Positions 53,644 to 63,684 of a DNA stretch of 64,000 bases are shown here, piece after piece. Position numbers and translations under genes: made by a program. This DNA comes from Spirochaetota bacterium. Its GTDB lineage: Bacteria > Spirochaetota > Spirochaetia > SZUA-6. The notes under the pieces are model-generated. The model was not told the DNA's origin and searched no databases. It was given only the letters and a program-made list of their open reading frames with translations. The DNA lies in contig JAADHF010000126.1 of assembly GCA_013151965.1 (NCBI GenBank), positions 1 through 64,000 of the forward strand. Reading direction: 5' to 3'. Position 1 is the stretch's first letter. Each line of letters opens with the position of its first letter.

Positions 53644-54678
53644 ATGGGGTTTGGGAATATGTTCGAAGCATTTTCGACTGATATTGGTATCGATCTGGGT
53701 ACATGCAACACTCTTGTTCATGTAAAAGGGAAAGGAATTGTTCTTTCCGAACCCTCTGTTGTTGCAGTGGAGAGGGGTACGAAACGTGTAGTTGCTGTCG
53801 GAAAGGATGCAAAGAAGATGCTGTGGAAGACACCCGGTGATATTATTGCTATACGCCCCATGAGAGATGGTGTAATAGCTGATTTTGAAACAACGGAAAA
53901 AATGATACGCTACTTTATAGGGAAAATATTACCTAAAAGATGGTTTGTAAAGCCGCGTATGGTTATCGGTGTACCCACATGTATTACAGAAGTGGAAAAA
54001 CGCGCTGTTAAGGAAAGCGCCGAACAGGCAGGAGCCCGTGAAGTTTACCTTATAGAAGAGTCCCTTGCAGCGGCGATAGGGGCGAATATACCGATTCTTG
54101 AACCTGCAGGCCATATGGTATGTGATATCGGGGGCGGTACAACCGAAATATCGGTTATTTCTCTGGGAGGAATGGTTGTTTCAAATGCCATCCGTATAGG
54201 CGGTGATGAATTCGACCAGGCCATCATAAAACATGTAAGAAATGTGCATAACCTGATTATCGGTGAACAGACAGCGGAAAATGTAAAAATAACAATCGGA
54301 AATGCTTCGCCCGAGAAAAAAATAGAGAAAATGGAAGTTAAGGGAACAGATGCTATAACAGGTCTGCCGAGAAGGCTGGAGATGGATTCGGTCGAGGTGC
54401 GTGAAGCTTTGGAGGAACCCATAGATACCGTAATCGAGGAAATAAAAAGAACTCTCGGGCAGACTCCTCCGGAATTGGCTGCTGATATTGTGGAGAGAGG
54501 GATTGTCATGACAGGCGGAGGTTCTCTGTTAAAAGGCCTTCCGAAATTAATTGCAAAGGAAACGGGCGTACCTGTTATACTGGCAGAAAATCCTCTTCTA
54601 TGCGTTGCTCTTGGTGCAGGTAAGTTCCTGGATAGTCCCAGGGATATGGGGAGTAAATACTTTAATCTTAATAAATAA
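53644..54678 (+). CDS. mreB: Rod-shape actin homologue MreB
   Basis: This 344-residue protein polymerises on the inner membrane and guides wall synthesis. It has the actin-fold ATP motifs [36 protein letters not shown] and the C-terminal [15 protein letters not shown]. Its first residues ([13 protein letters not shown]) may form the membrane-binding helix. GGAGG precedes the ATG. mreC, mreD, mrdA and rodA follow in the standard order. Confidence 0.98.
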   Translation: MGFGNMFEAFSTDIGIDLGTCNTLVHVKGKGIVLSEPSVVAVERGTKRVVAVGKDAKKMLWKTPGDIIAIRPMRDGVIADFETTEKMIRYFIGKILPKRWFVKPRMVIGVPTCITEVEKRAVKESAEQAGAREVYLIEESLAAAIGANIPILEPAGHMVCDIGGGTTEISVISLGGMVVSNAIRIGGDEFDQAIIKHVRNVHNLIIGEQTAENVKITIGNASPEKKIEKMEVKGTDAITGLPRRLEMDSVEVREALEEPIDTVIEEIKRTLGQTPPELAADIVERGIVMTGGGSLLKGLPKLIAKETGVPVILAENPLLCVALGAGKFLDSPRDMGSKYFNLNK

Positions 54679-54681
54679 TTA

Positions 54682-55530
54682 ATGAATAAAATAAGTTCTG
54701 CGTTTTTAAAACATAAAAGGGGTTATCTGCTTTTAATTTTCCTTACTGTTTCCCTTATAATGTTGGGTATTTCTTCCAGGGGGTTTCTTAACAGACCGAA
54801 AGAGGTTGGAGTATCATTTTTTTCTTATATTGATGCGGGGATAAGTGCAGTAACAAAGTGGTTTTCCAATACGTGGAATTCAATAAGCGAGCTGAAAAGA
54901 GTCAGAGAAGAACTTACTTCAGTACAAAAAAAGCTGCTTGAGTATGAGCGTATCTCCAGGGATATCGTGGAATTAAGAAAAGAAAACGAACAATTACGTG
55001 AACAGCTTAAGCTATCCAGAACATCGATTTATACTCAAATACCGGCAGAGGTTATAGGGCATGATCCGACAATCCCATTTTCATCCATACTTATAAACAA
55101 GGGATTAAAAGACGGAGTTAAACGTGAAATGCCGGTCATAGCTTATCAGTCGGGGCTGCAGGGGCTTGTAGGCAAGGTGATACTGGTAAACAGGCATAGC
55201 GCAATTGTCCTGCCTCTTTTCGATCCCTCTTCCTATGTTGCAGGCAGAATACAGAAAAATAGATACGGGGGTCTTCTTAAAGGACAGGGTGCTGCTTCGC
55301 CTCTGCTGATTATGGAGTATGTAAAGAAAAATGCAATGAAATCTACGGGTTACGGTGATGATGTTGTTACTTCCGGGCTCGGCGGAGTATATCCCAAAGG
55401 CATTCATATCGGCAGAATACGAAGCATAAGCTCAAAAAGCTACGAAACATCGATGGTACTCGAAGTGGAACCTATTATCGATTTCGCCAGAATTGAATAT
55501 GTTTTCGTAATTAAAAAGGCAGCAAAATGA
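54682..55530 (+). CDS. mreC: Rod-shape protein MreC
   Basis: This 282-residue protein has an N-terminal membrane segment (GYLLLIFLTVSLIMLGISS), a coiled coil (KRVREELTSVQKKLLEYERISRDIVELRKENEQLREQL) and a beta-barrel periplasmic domain (PAEVIGHDPTIPFSSILINKGLKDGVKREMPVI). MreC links MreB to PBP2/RodA. It starts 3 bases after mreB and overlaps mreD by four. Confidence 0.96.
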   Translation: MNKISSAFLKHKRGYLLLIFLTVSLIMLGISSRGFLNRPKEVGVSFFSYIDAGISAVTKWFSNTWNSISELKRVREELTSVQKKLLEYERISRDIVELRKENEQLREQLKLSRTSIYTQIPAEVIGHDPTIPFSSILINKGLKDGVKREMPVIAYQSGLQGLVGKVILVNRHSAIVLPLFDPSSYVAGRIQKNRYGGLLKGQGAASPLLIMEYVKKNAMKSTGYGDDVVTSGLGGVYPKGIHIGRIRSISSKSYETSMVLEVEPIIDFARIEYVFVIKKAAK

Positions 55531-56042
55531 GAAGTGTCAGAAATGAATACCCGGTATCACTTGTTCTGCTTATCGGAGCTGTTATTCTCCAGTCTACGAT
55601 ACTGAACCGCATAAGAATAGTGAATATCATACCTGACCTTTCCCTTATTATACTGGTCTATATCTCCTACAGAAAGGGAAGTATGACAGGTCAGATAACA
55701 GGATTTGTTTCAGGTTTAGTAGAGGATATTTTAAGTATCTCTCCATTAGGATTAAGTACTTTTATCAAAACTTTAATCGGATATCTATACGGACTCATGG
55801 AGGGAAACATATTTGTCGATCCTCTTCTTATGCCGATTATACTCGTTGCATCGGCAACCCTTTTAAAGGCTGTAATAATGGGTGCTTTAAGTATCCTGTT
55901 CCCTATACCTCAGATAACACTGAATTATTTTATTCACAGTCTCTGGATAAGTATTCTGTATAACTCACTGCTTGCACCGTTTATATTTGCAGTACTGAAT
56001 TTATTAAAAGCCTTAAAACCACGGGAAAAAGGTATACAGTGA
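55527..56042 (+). CDS. mreD: Rod-shape membrane protein MreD
   Basis: This 171-residue, mostly hydrophobic protein has five or so TM segments and the family pattern VNIIPDLSLIILVYISYRKG and GFVSGLVEDILSISPLG. MreD completes the MreBCD complex in the inner membrane. It overlaps mreC by four bases (ATGA) and the PBP2 gene by four bases (GTGA). Confidence 0.93.
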   Translation: MRSVRNEYPVSLVLLIGAVILQSTILNRIRIVNIIPDLSLIILVYISYRKGSMTGQITGFVSGLVEDILSISPLGLSTFIKTLIGYLYGLMEGNIFVDPLLMPIILVASATLLKAVIMGALSILFPIPQITLNYFIHSLWISILYNSLLAPFIFAVLNLLKALKPREKGIQ

Positions 56043-57907
56043 GAGACCCTTTTTCACAATCAAATGCAGACAAGTCATCAAAACGCCGTATTTATACGGT
56101 TGTTGTGTTAATTGCGGGAACATTTTTACTCTATGCCATATATCTGTTCAACCTTCAGATTGTAAAAGGCTTTGTATATAAGAAGAAAGCGAAAGAAGTA
56201 ACACAGCGTGAAATTATAATTCCTGCACAGAGGGGAGAGATATACGACAGGAACTACAATCTTCCCCTTGTTGAAAACATCGAATCATTTGCAGTGGATA
56301 TTACACCCGGAGAAATACCGAATAAATTAAGAAATAAAATTTATGATAGAATATGCAAGCTGCTTGATATCAGGAAAAGTTTAATCTTAAAAAAGGTGCC
56401 GCCTAAATATTATCATCTGTATCAGCCCATAGAAATAAAAAGCGGCGTGAGTTACGGCAAAATTGCATACCTCGCAGAACATATAGACGAATTTCCGGGT
56501 ATATCATGGCGTAATAAACCTATCAGAAAATACCGTTCTCCGAAATCACTTTCACATATCCTGGGTTATGTGGGAAATATAACAAATGAGGAACTTCAGA
56601 TACTATACAACCAGGGCTACAGTCCCGGGACAATATTGGGGAAAAGCGGAATAGAAAAAGAGTACGATGAAATGCTGAGAGGTAAAGTCGGAAAAAAATT
56701 CAAAATCGTAGATGTTAAAGAGAGAACATTAAAGGAAAAATATGTCGGTGAAGTCGATCCTGTGCCCGGGAAAAATATTGTACTTACAATAGATAGAGAT
56801 ATCCAGATACTCTCTGAAAAGGCATTGGGACCGAGAATAGGTTCTGTGATCGTTCTGAAACCGGCAACAGGGGAAGTGCTTGCAATGGTTTCCTATCCCT
56901 GGTTCGATTCGAATATTTTTTCCAGGGAAGGAAGTGAAGAGCTTTATAAGAAACTTTCGTTAAACCCGGCTTCACCGTTTATCAACAGAGCAATTCAATC
57001 TGCATATCCGCCTGCATCGGCATTTAAAATGGTCATGACAACCGCATTTATAGAGGAGAAACCGAATGCCGTTACAACTACTTTTGTCTGCACCGGTTCA
57101 TTTAAGTATGGCGACAGAGTATTCCACGACTGGAAAAAAACGGGCCATGGAAAACTTGATCTCTTCGGCGGACTTGCACAGTCATGCGATGTTTATTTTT
57201 ATAATGTTGGTCTGCAGTTAGGGGTGGAGAGAATTATTTCTTATTCGAGAGATTTCGGATTAGGACGACGTTCGGGAATAGATCTGCCCGGTGAAGTATC
57301 CGGCTTTGTTCCCACACCCGAATGGAAGGAAAAAGTGCACCATATGAAATGGCTTGGCGGCGATACTATTAATCTTTCCATAGGACAGGGTTATATAACT
57401 GTTTCTCCTCTACAAATGGCAGATATCGTAGCCATGATTGTAAATGAAGGGACAATCTATAAACCCCGTCTGTTAAAGGAAGTACGTGATCCGGTATCGG
57501 GAAGGGTGTTGATAATAAAAAAACCCGACGTTCTTCATACCTCTCATATCAAGAAGAGCACGTTTAAACTTGTACAGCAGGCAATGCGCGGTGTAATTAC
57601 GAAGGGCACGGCACATGTTGTTATCACTACCAAAGCTGTGGAATCGGCAGGCAAAACAGGTACAAGCCAGACCGGTATAAAAGACAGATTTCACTCATGG
57701 TTCGCTGCATATGCACCGTACAAAACGGATAATCCCGAAGACAGAATTGTAGTAGTAGTAATGGTGGAAGCTGCAAACAAATGGGAATGGTGGGCTCCGA
57801 AAGCTGCAAATATAATTCTGCAGGGTATATTTGCACATCAGAATTTCGAAGATGCGGTAACAACACTGAACCCATGGTATATAAGAGGTATAAGGGGATT
57901 CAATTGA
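56039..57907 (+). CDS. mrdA: Penicillin-binding protein 2 (elongation transpeptidase)
   Basis: This 622-residue class B PBP cross-links peptidoglycan during elongation. It has an N-terminal membrane anchor, a dimerisation domain with RGEIYDRNYNLPLVENI, and a transpeptidase domain with SxxK (SAFK in AYPPASAFKMV), SxN-like SCD (AQSCDVYFYNV) and KTG (ESAGKTGTSQTG). The second motif carries Cys-Asp, usual in PBP2. GTG start overlapping mreD. It works with RodA encoded next. Confidence 0.96.
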   Translation: MRDPFSQSNADKSSKRRIYTVVVLIAGTFLLYAIYLFNLQIVKGFVYKKKAKEVTQREIIIPAQRGEIYDRNYNLPLVENIESFAVDITPGEIPNKLRNKIYDRICKLLDIRKSLILKKVPPKYYHLYQPIEIKSGVSYGKIAYLAEHIDEFPGISWRNKPIRKYRSPKSLSHILGYVGNITNEELQILYNQGYSPGTILGKSGIEKEYDEMLRGKVGKKFKIVDVKERTLKEKYVGEVDPVPGKNIVLTIDRDIQILSEKALGPRIGSVIVLKPATGEVLAMVSYPWFDSNIFSREGSEELYKKLSLNPASPFINRAIQSAYPPASAFKMVMTTAFIEEKPNAVTTTFVCTGSFKYGDRVFHDWKKTGHGKLDLFGGLAQSCDVYFYNVGLQLGVERIISYSRDFGLGRRSGIDLPGEVSGFVPTPEWKEKVHHMKWLGGDTINLSIGQGYITVSPLQMADIVAMIVNEGTIYKPRLLKEVRDPVSGRVLIIKKPDVLHTSHIKKSTFKLVQQAMRGVITKGTAHVVITTKAVESAGKTGTSQTGIKDRFHSWFAAYAPYKTDNPEDRIVVVVMVEAANKWEWWAPKAANIILQGIFAHQNFEDAVTTLNPWYIRGIRGFN

Positions 57908-59214
57908 GGCGTTTCTCATTAATAGGTTTTGATATTTTACTGTTTGCTGCTGTATCTGCTTTAATCGTTATCGGTATTTTATTTATATATTCAAGCGGCG
58001 TTACCTCTACCGGAGTTATCGTCTCCAATGAATATATAAAACAGATAATCTGGGCGGTAACAGGTCTGCTGCTCTTTTTTATTTTCTCCTATATTTCCTA
58101 TGAACGGTACAGATATCTTTCGGTATATATTTATATTTTTACTATAGTTCTGCTTCTCATAACACCTTTTATCGGAAGAGAGGTAAATGGTGCTCATTCA
58201 TGGCTCGGATTCAGGGATATAGGAATACAGCCGTCGGAATTCGGCAAACTGAGTATAATTCTGTTTTTAGGCTACTACTTCACCTCTGTCGGTAAAGATA
58301 TCAGAAAATTATCCAAATTCCTCGTCGGTTTTGCGATAGTTCTGCTGCCCATGTTTCTTATATTACTGCAACCCGATATAGGGACTGCAATCGTTTATTT
58401 TCCTATATTTCTATTCATGGCTTTTATCAGCGGAGCTGCCCTGAGCCATATCATGTTTCTTGTTCTGGCATCCGGGCTGTCAGCGGTGCTTATATCACTC
58501 TCTGCCATCAGGGATTATATTCTTTCAGACGGACATCCATTGCTCAGGCTTTTATCGGACTCTGCAACAAACAATTATTTTCTGATTTCCATGGCAGTTA
58601 TTTTAATGATTGCGGTTTTGGGCTACTTTCTGTTTAAAAGGAAATATTTTTACTGGATAGGTTATAGTTCGCTGATGTTTCTGATTTCTTTATTAGCCGG
58701 CGCGGGTGCTCATCGTTTTATGAAGAATTATCAGATCATGCGGCTGATCATTTTTCTTAAACCCGATATAGACCCGCGGGGTTCGGGCTGGAATATAATA
58801 CAATCGATTACTGCAGTAGGTTCCGGCGGTTTCTGGGGAAAGGGTTTTTTACACGGAACTCAGAGTCACTACAGATTTTTACCGCAGCAGAGCACGGATT
58901 TTATCTTTTCCATTCTTGCGGAAGAATGGGGCTTTATCGGCTGTATTCTTGTTTTTATCCTGTTTCTGATTATTCTGCTTCGGGGAATATATGTTGTGTA
59001 CAAATCGCGGGATAATTATGCTATTTTAATAGGTTCCGGGATTGTAGGCATGATTTTTTTTCACATCATGGTAAATATCGGCATGGCTGTCGGGATAATG
59101 CCCATTACAGGTATACCGCTTTTCTTTCTCTCATACGGCGGCTCTTCACTGTGGACGGCACTTATTAGTGTTGCAGTTCTTAATAATATTAATATGCACA
59201 GAAGAATATTTTAA
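57904..59214 (+). CDS. rodA: Rod-shape SEDS glycosyltransferase RodA
   Basis: I place the start at the TTG at 57904 (TTGA overlap with the PBP2 stop), giving RRFSLIGFDILLFAAVS; the ORF-track start lies deep inside PBP2. The 436 residues form about ten TM segments with the SEDS motifs HSWLGF, IQPSEFGKLSIILFLGYY, LQPDIGTAIVYFPI and PITGIPLFFLSYGGSSL. RodA polymerises glycan from lipid II with PBP2. Confidence 0.96.
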   Translation: MRRFSLIGFDILLFAAVSALIVIGILFIYSSGVTSTGVIVSNEYIKQIIWAVTGLLLFFIFSYISYERYRYLSVYIYIFTIVLLLITPFIGREVNGAHSWLGFRDIGIQPSEFGKLSIILFLGYYFTSVGKDIRKLSKFLVGFAIVLLPMFLILLQPDIGTAIVYFPIFLFMAFISGAALSHIMFLVLASGLSAVLISLSAIRDYILSDGHPLLRLLSDSATNNYFLISMAVILMIAVLGYFLFKRKYFYWIGYSSLMFLISLLAGAGAHRFMKNYQIMRLIIFLKPDIDPRGSGWNIIQSITAVGSGGFWGKGFLHGTQSHYRFLPQQSTDFIFSILAEEWGFIGCILVFILFLIILLRGIYVVYKSRDNYAILIGSGIVGMIFFHIMVNIGMAVGIMPITGIPLFFLSYGGSSLWTALISVAVLNNINMHRRIF

Positions 59215-59215
59215 A

Positions 59216-61687
59216 GTGAATAAAAGAATAGACGAAAATATCATAATTAATATTCTAAACAGGGTGCAGAAACCGGGAAGATACTCGGGCGGCGAATACG
59301 GGTCGGGAAGATATTTTAATTCTAGAGCACTTAATATAGTTATTTCCTATCCGGACCTGTATGAGATTGGAATGTCCAATCTGTCCGTGAAAATTCTTTA
59401 CAATCTGTACAACAGCTTTAAGAATGTTGCATGCGAAAGAGTTTTTGCGCCTGCACCCGATTTTGAAGAAGAATTAAGAAAAAATAATATACCCCTTTTT
59501 TCTCTGGAATCGAGGATACCGCTATCGGAATTTGATATTATAGGGTTTTCCGTTGGTTATGAACTTAATTTTACAAATATTCTGGCGATTTTAGAGCTCG
59601 GCGGGATACCGCCTGTTACTTCCGAACGCAGTGATAACGACCCTGTAGTTATTTTAGGCGGTCCTGCTCTGATAAACCCTGTGCCGTACGGCTCATTTGC
59701 AGACTGTGTTTTTATGGGTGAAGCGGAAGGCTGGAGTACGGAAATGATTCCGGCTCTTGCAGAGTTAAAATCCGCCGGGGCGAACCGCAGAGAAATACTT
59801 TATGCACTGCGTTTAAGTCCCTATATATGGTTTAAAGAAAAGGGTGAAAACACAAAACGGGAAATATGGAACGGCTTTGGGAAGGGTGCTGTATTACCGT
59901 CTTTAGTCTCGAATATATCTACGGTTCAGGATCACGGAGTTGTGGAGATTATGCGCGGATGCCCCCACAACTGCCGCTTCTGTTCCGCCTCTTCTTTTTA
60001 CAGGCCCTATAGAGAAATTGATTTTAAAGATGTTATTGAGCAGATTGATTATCAGATTTTACAATGCGGGTACCGCGAAGTTACATTGTCTTCTCTTTCT
60101 ACCGGAGATTATCATGGTGTTTTTGAACTTATACAGTTACTGAATGAACGGTACCTGAATTTAGGGGTTTCATTTTCTCTGCCCTCCCTGCGTATCAATA
60201 CATTTACACTTGATCTTTTATCCGAGGTATCTGCAGTCAGGAGGAGCGGCCTGACCTTTGCCGTGGAAACCCCGCGGGCAGAATGGCAGGCAGGAGTTAA
60301 TAAGATAGTATCTCTCGATAAAACAATAGAGGTACTGAGAAAAGCAAAAAAACTTGGGTGGAGAAATGCAAAATTCTACTTTATGATAGGATTACCGTTT
60401 TCGGATAAAAATAAGAGAAATGCAGATGAATCGGAATATATAACGGAATTTATAAATCATATTTATAAAGAAGTTCATATGGATCTTAATGTGAATGTTT
60501 CAACATTTATTCCCAAGGCGCAAACACCGTTTCAATGGGCGTCACAATTAGATGAAACAAAAGCGATGGAATTGATACATAATATAAAAAGAGAGGTTAT
60601 ATCAAAGAGGATTAAAATAAGATACCACTCTACGTTTCTGTCGTTCCTGGAAGGAATTATATCACGCGGCGGCGACAGAGCCGGCTGGCTGTTTTATGAA
60701 GCTTTTAAAGCCGGGGCAAGGCTGGATGCATGGGATGACTTTATTAATAAGGAACTGTGGTTTAAAATCATTAAAGACGCACACTGGAAGGTACGGGAAG
60801 AAACATGCAGGGAAAGGGAGAAAAATGAGATTTTACCCTGGGATAAAATTAAAATCGGAGTCTCGAAATCTTATCTTTTTCGTGAATATGAAAAATCAAA
60901 AAAAGGTGTAATGACGCCTGATTGTGCGGAGGAATGCTCTGTTCCGTGCGGTGTGTGTAATAAAAAAATAGGCGTAAAACCGGGAAGTTCGGAAAAGAGA
61001 AATATTTCTCCGTTGTCTTTACCTATGGATAATGTTTCCCTGGTTCTTATTTCCTTTAAAAAAACAGAACGTGCAAAATACCTTTCTCATCTCGATCTGA
61101 TGACAATTTTTGACAGAAGTTTTTTAAGAGCGGGATTTTTTCCTGTATTATCCGAAGGTTTTAATCCGAAGGCGAAGATGGAATTTGCAAGTCCCCTTTC
61201 CCTCGGTATTTCCTCGTTCGAAGAAATTATGTCTGCAAAACTCTTTAACTATACCGGCAGAGATAATTTTATGGAAAAAATAAACAGGGTACTGCCGCAG
61301 GGCCTGGCGGTAACCGATGTAAAACCTCTTAAAGAAACAGGTACTCGAAAAAAAAGGAAATCTTTGATGTCGCTTTTCTGGGGTTCTGTTTTCCGGATAA
61401 TCTGCGGCACGAAAAAGAAACAGAAAATATTTATGAAGTTTAAAGGAAAACAGAGCGATTATTCATCGATAATTTCCCTGGCAGAAGAGGAACAGGGTTT
61501 TACGGTGAAATTAAAACAGCAGGAAAAGGGAAATAAGAATATTATAAAGTTATTCGGAGAGATAACAGGATCGGAACCATTCTGCAATGAGATCTCAATA
61601 ACAAGAATTATAACCCTTGCAAAGGATCCGGATAAAAATCCTGTTCCTTATTTTGAACTATTTGCATCTTCCTCAGATTTTACCTGA
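59216..61687 (+). CDS. B12-binding radical SAM protein fused to a DUF2344 domain
   Basis: I start at the GTG at 59216, just after rodA (823 residues); the ORF-track start lies inside rodA. The N-terminal B12-binding-like fold (YPDLYEIGMSNLSVKILY) is followed by a radical SAM domain whose 4Fe-4S cysteines are C249, C253 and C256 (RGCPHNCRFCSA). The C-terminal third (ISFKKTERAKYLSHLDLMTIFDRSFLRAG; SEGFNPKAKMEFASPL) is the DUF2344 (TIGR03936) domain. In many bacteria these are two neighbouring genes near rodA, rng or rplU; the substrate is unknown. It overlaps mazG tail-to-tail by 40 bases. Confidence 0.9.
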   Translation: MNKRIDENIIINILNRVQKPGRYSGGEYGSGRYFNSRALNIVISYPDLYEIGMSNLSVKILYNLYNSFKNVACERVFAPAPDFEEELRKNNIPLFSLESRIPLSEFDIIGFSVGYELNFTNILAILELGGIPPVTSERSDNDPVVILGGPALINPVPYGSFADCVFMGEAEGWSTEMIPALAELKSAGANRREILYALRLSPYIWFKEKGENTKREIWNGFGKGAVLPSLVSNISTVQDHGVVEIMRGCPHNCRFCSASSFYRPYREIDFKDVIEQIDYQILQCGYREVTLSSLSTGDYHGVFELIQLLNERYLNLGVSFSLPSLRINTFTLDLLSEVSAVRRSGLTFAVETPRAEWQAGVNKIVSLDKTIEVLRKAKKLGWRNAKFYFMIGLPFSDKNKRNADESEYITEFINHIYKEVHMDLNVNVSTFIPKAQTPFQWASQLDETKAMELIHNIKREVISKRIKIRYHSTFLSFLEGIISRGGDRAGWLFYEAFKAGARLDAWDDFINKELWFKIIKDAHWKVREETCREREKNEILPWDKIKIGVSKSYLFREYEKSKKGVMTPDCAEECSVPCGVCNKKIGVKPGSSEKRNISPLSLPMDNVSLVLISFKKTERAKYLSHLDLMTIFDRSFLRAGFFPVLSEGFNPKAKMEFASPLSLGISSFEEIMSAKLFNYTGRDNFMEKINRVLPQGLAVTDVKPLKETGTRKKRKSLMSLFWGSVFRIICGTKKKQKIFMKFKGKQSDYSSIISLAEEEQGFTVKLKQQEKGNKNIIKLFGEITGSEPFCNEISITRIITLAKDPDKNPVPYFELFASSSDFT

Positions 61688-62463
61688 TTCCAGAGAGTAT
61701 CCATGGTGTCTGTTTCTGTATTTTCAATTTTAACCCCCATTGCTTTTATTTTTTTTTCAACTTCCTGAAATCTTCGTATAAATTTTTCATTTGTTCTGTT
61801 AAGTGCAAGGGACGGGTCTATTTTATAGGATCTTGCAAGGTTTACCATGGTAAAAAACAGGTCCCCGAATTCTTCTTCGGTCCTTTTATTATTTTCGATT
61901 TCAAGTGCATTTATTAATTCCAATTCCTCTTCTTTTAGTTTGTCCCAGATTTTTTCTGCAGATTTCCAGTCGAACCCTATTTTTGATACTTTTTTCTGAA
62001 TTTCCAGTGCTCTCTCTAAAGGAGGGAGCGAGCGGGGAACCCTCTCTAATATCGAGTTTTTGTTATTCTTCCCCTCAACCTTTTCCTTGATTTGATTCCA
62101 CTGATCGATTATTTGCTTTACGGAACCTATCTTTGTATTTCCGAAAACATGCGGGTGTCTTCTTATAAGTTTTTCGGAAATCTCATCGAGTACCTCTTCT
62201 ATGGAAAAAGAGCTTTCCTCTTCCTTCATTTCCGTAATCATAGTAACGAGAAGGTAAATATCTCCGAGCTCTTCGCGCAGATTGGCATCGTCCCCGTTAT
62301 CTATTGCATCCACGCACTCATAGGATTCCTCTATCAGGTTGCCCCGTATTGTCTCAGGGCTCTGCTCCCTGTCCCAGTTACAGCCTCCCGGTGAACGCAG
62401 TCTTTTCACTATCCGGTAGAGCCTGTAAAATGATTCCTTGACAGCAGTTTCTTTTTCCTTCAT
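61648..62463 (-). CDS. mazG: Nucleoside triphosphate pyrophosphohydrolase MazG
   Basis: This 271-residue enzyme hydrolyses NTPs to NMP and pyrophosphate, clearing non-standard nucleotides. It has two MazG repeats: the first with RSPGGCNWDREQSPETIRGNLIEESYE and NLREELGDIYLLV, the second with GFDWKSAEKIW and EEEFGDLFFTMVNLAR. The ExxE...ExxD metal sites are intact in both. It is convergent with the radical SAM gene and divergent from the cyclase-like gene. Confidence 0.96.
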   Translation of the reverse strand: MKEKETAVKESFYRLYRIVKRLRSPGGCNWDREQSPETIRGNLIEESYECVDAIDNGDDANLREELGDIYLLVTMITEMKEEESSFSIEEVLDEISEKLIRRHPHVFGNTKIGSVKQIIDQWNQIKEKVEGKNNKNSILERVPRSLPPLERALEIQKKVSKIGFDWKSAEKIWDKLKEEELELINALEIENNKRTEEEFGDLFFTMVNLARSYKIDPSLALNRTNEKFIRRFQEVEKKIKAMGVKIENTETDTMDTLWNQVKSEEDANSSK

Positions 62464-62493
62464 AAAAATATCCCGTTTGTAAAATATCTCTGA

Positions 62494-62522
62494 TTAATAA
62501 CATGTTAACTGAACTCTGACAA
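62494..62522 (-). promoter_or_regulatory. Promoter for mazG
   Basis: Minus strand TTGTCA and TATTAA are 17 bases apart, about 30 bases before the mazG ATG. Confidence 0.5.
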
Positions 62523-62559
62523 GCTCCGGCATGTTTATATAAAAATATTTTAAACCGTC

Positions 62560-62588
62560 TTGCTTAAAATACATATTATTGCTATGAT
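62560..62588 (+). promoter_or_regulatory. Promoter for the cyclase-like gene
   Basis: TTGCTT (62560-62565), 17 bases, then TATGAT (62583-62588, 5 of 6). The leader of about 27 bases to the ATG at 62622 carries GAGAGG. Confidence 0.55.
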
Positions 62589-62621
62589 ACTATGTAAATA
62601 ACATTACAAATGAGAGGTTCT

Positions 62622-63593
62622 ATGATTTCGCCGTCTCTTAAGAATGAACTTATAGAAATTATTGCGCTTGGTTTTAATACAAAGGAGATTGATGAGGTCG
62701 GCAATCTTCTCTATTCATCCTACAATTCCAATAAAATTTCAGGAAAAGCTGCGCATATTTCTATTTCTTCAAGGAAAAGTGCAAAAGTACTTGTAGAGTA
62801 TTCGGAGCTAAACAACAATATGCCTCAGCTTATCAAGCTGATTGTCGAGCTGGACGGCGGAATTATTTTAGGCAGGCATATCAAAATTGAAGGCATCGAG
62901 ATATTTCTTAACCAGCTTGCACGGGAAGGTCTTGTGTATGATTTTCATAAGAGAAAACTTCTTCGAAAGGATAAAGATGTCGAAGAAATGCTTAACTGGG
63001 GTTCGTTAAAGAATGGAAGAATATACGATGCGACCATAATGAGCATTGACATAGCGGGGAATTCCATACTTGTAAGGAAGTACGGCATAAAAAAAATGGA
63101 AAATGTCTATTTTAAGCTCTGGAATTTTTTAAAAATGAGACTAAAGGAATACAACGGAAGAATATGGTCGTGGGCGGGTGATGGCGGGATACTCGCTTTC
63201 GTATTTAAAAATCATCAGGAAAGGGGAACTATGTGCGGACTTGAAATACAGAGCCTCATGTCTATTTTTAACCTGCGCGTTAATTTTCCCGGGCCGGAGA
63301 GAATTAATTTACGAATTGCACTGGATACGGGAAGAGTAAAATTTTATAACGACACCGGAAAAATTGTCTCCGAAGTAATAAACTATGCGGCCCATCTCGA
63401 AAAGAAAGGTACGGAACCCGGCAAGGTTACCATCTCCGGAAAACTTCACGGCTTTCTTTCCCGGAATATTTATGATCTTTTTAAACCTGCAGGTATTTTT
63501 GAGGATAAAGATTGTTTTTCCACCTCTTTAAGGCTGGATAATATTCTATCGCTTTCCGGGATACAGGCGGATAGAATTAAAGATTATGCTTAA
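62622..63593 (+). CDS. Class III nucleotide cyclase-like protein with death-like/EAD-like N-terminus
   Basis: I start at the ATG at 62622 (323 residues) because GAGAGG lies just before it; the earlier ATG at 62610 lacks a site. Residues 1-80 are helical (LKNELIEIIALGF; SRKSAKVLVEYSELNNNMPQLIKLIVEL), a pattern like bacterial effector-associated or death-like domains. From about 130 a class III cyclase fold is visible, with the metal aspartates in MSIDIAGNS and WAGDGGILAF. The usual VNxAaR near the end reads INYAAHLE, so the transition-state arginine is replaced by His. It may be a weak or inactive cyclase acting as a sensor. Confidence 0.72.
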   Translation: MISPSLKNELIEIIALGFNTKEIDEVGNLLYSSYNSNKISGKAAHISISSRKSAKVLVEYSELNNNMPQLIKLIVELDGGIILGRHIKIEGIEIFLNQLAREGLVYDFHKRKLLRKDKDVEEMLNWGSLKNGRIYDATIMSIDIAGNSILVRKYGIKKMENVYFKLWNFLKMRLKEYNGRIWSWAGDGGILAFVFKNHQERGTMCGLEIQSLMSIFNLRVNFPGPERINLRIALDTGRVKFYNDTGKIVSEVINYAAHLEKKGTEPGKVTISGKLHGFLSRNIYDLFKPAGIFEDKDCFSTSLRLDNILSLSGIQADRIKDYA

Positions 63594-63684
63594 ATACGCC
63601 TTCGTATAAGATAAGTTTATAATATTTTAATTGAAAAATTCTCTGCAAAAGTTTACCTTTTTTAAAAGAACAGAGGAGGGATGT

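Noticed and set aside
57781-57903. Upstream extension of RodA in the ORF track
   Set aside because: It overlaps the end of PBP2 in another frame; the TTG at the PBP2 stop gives the standard RodA N-terminus.
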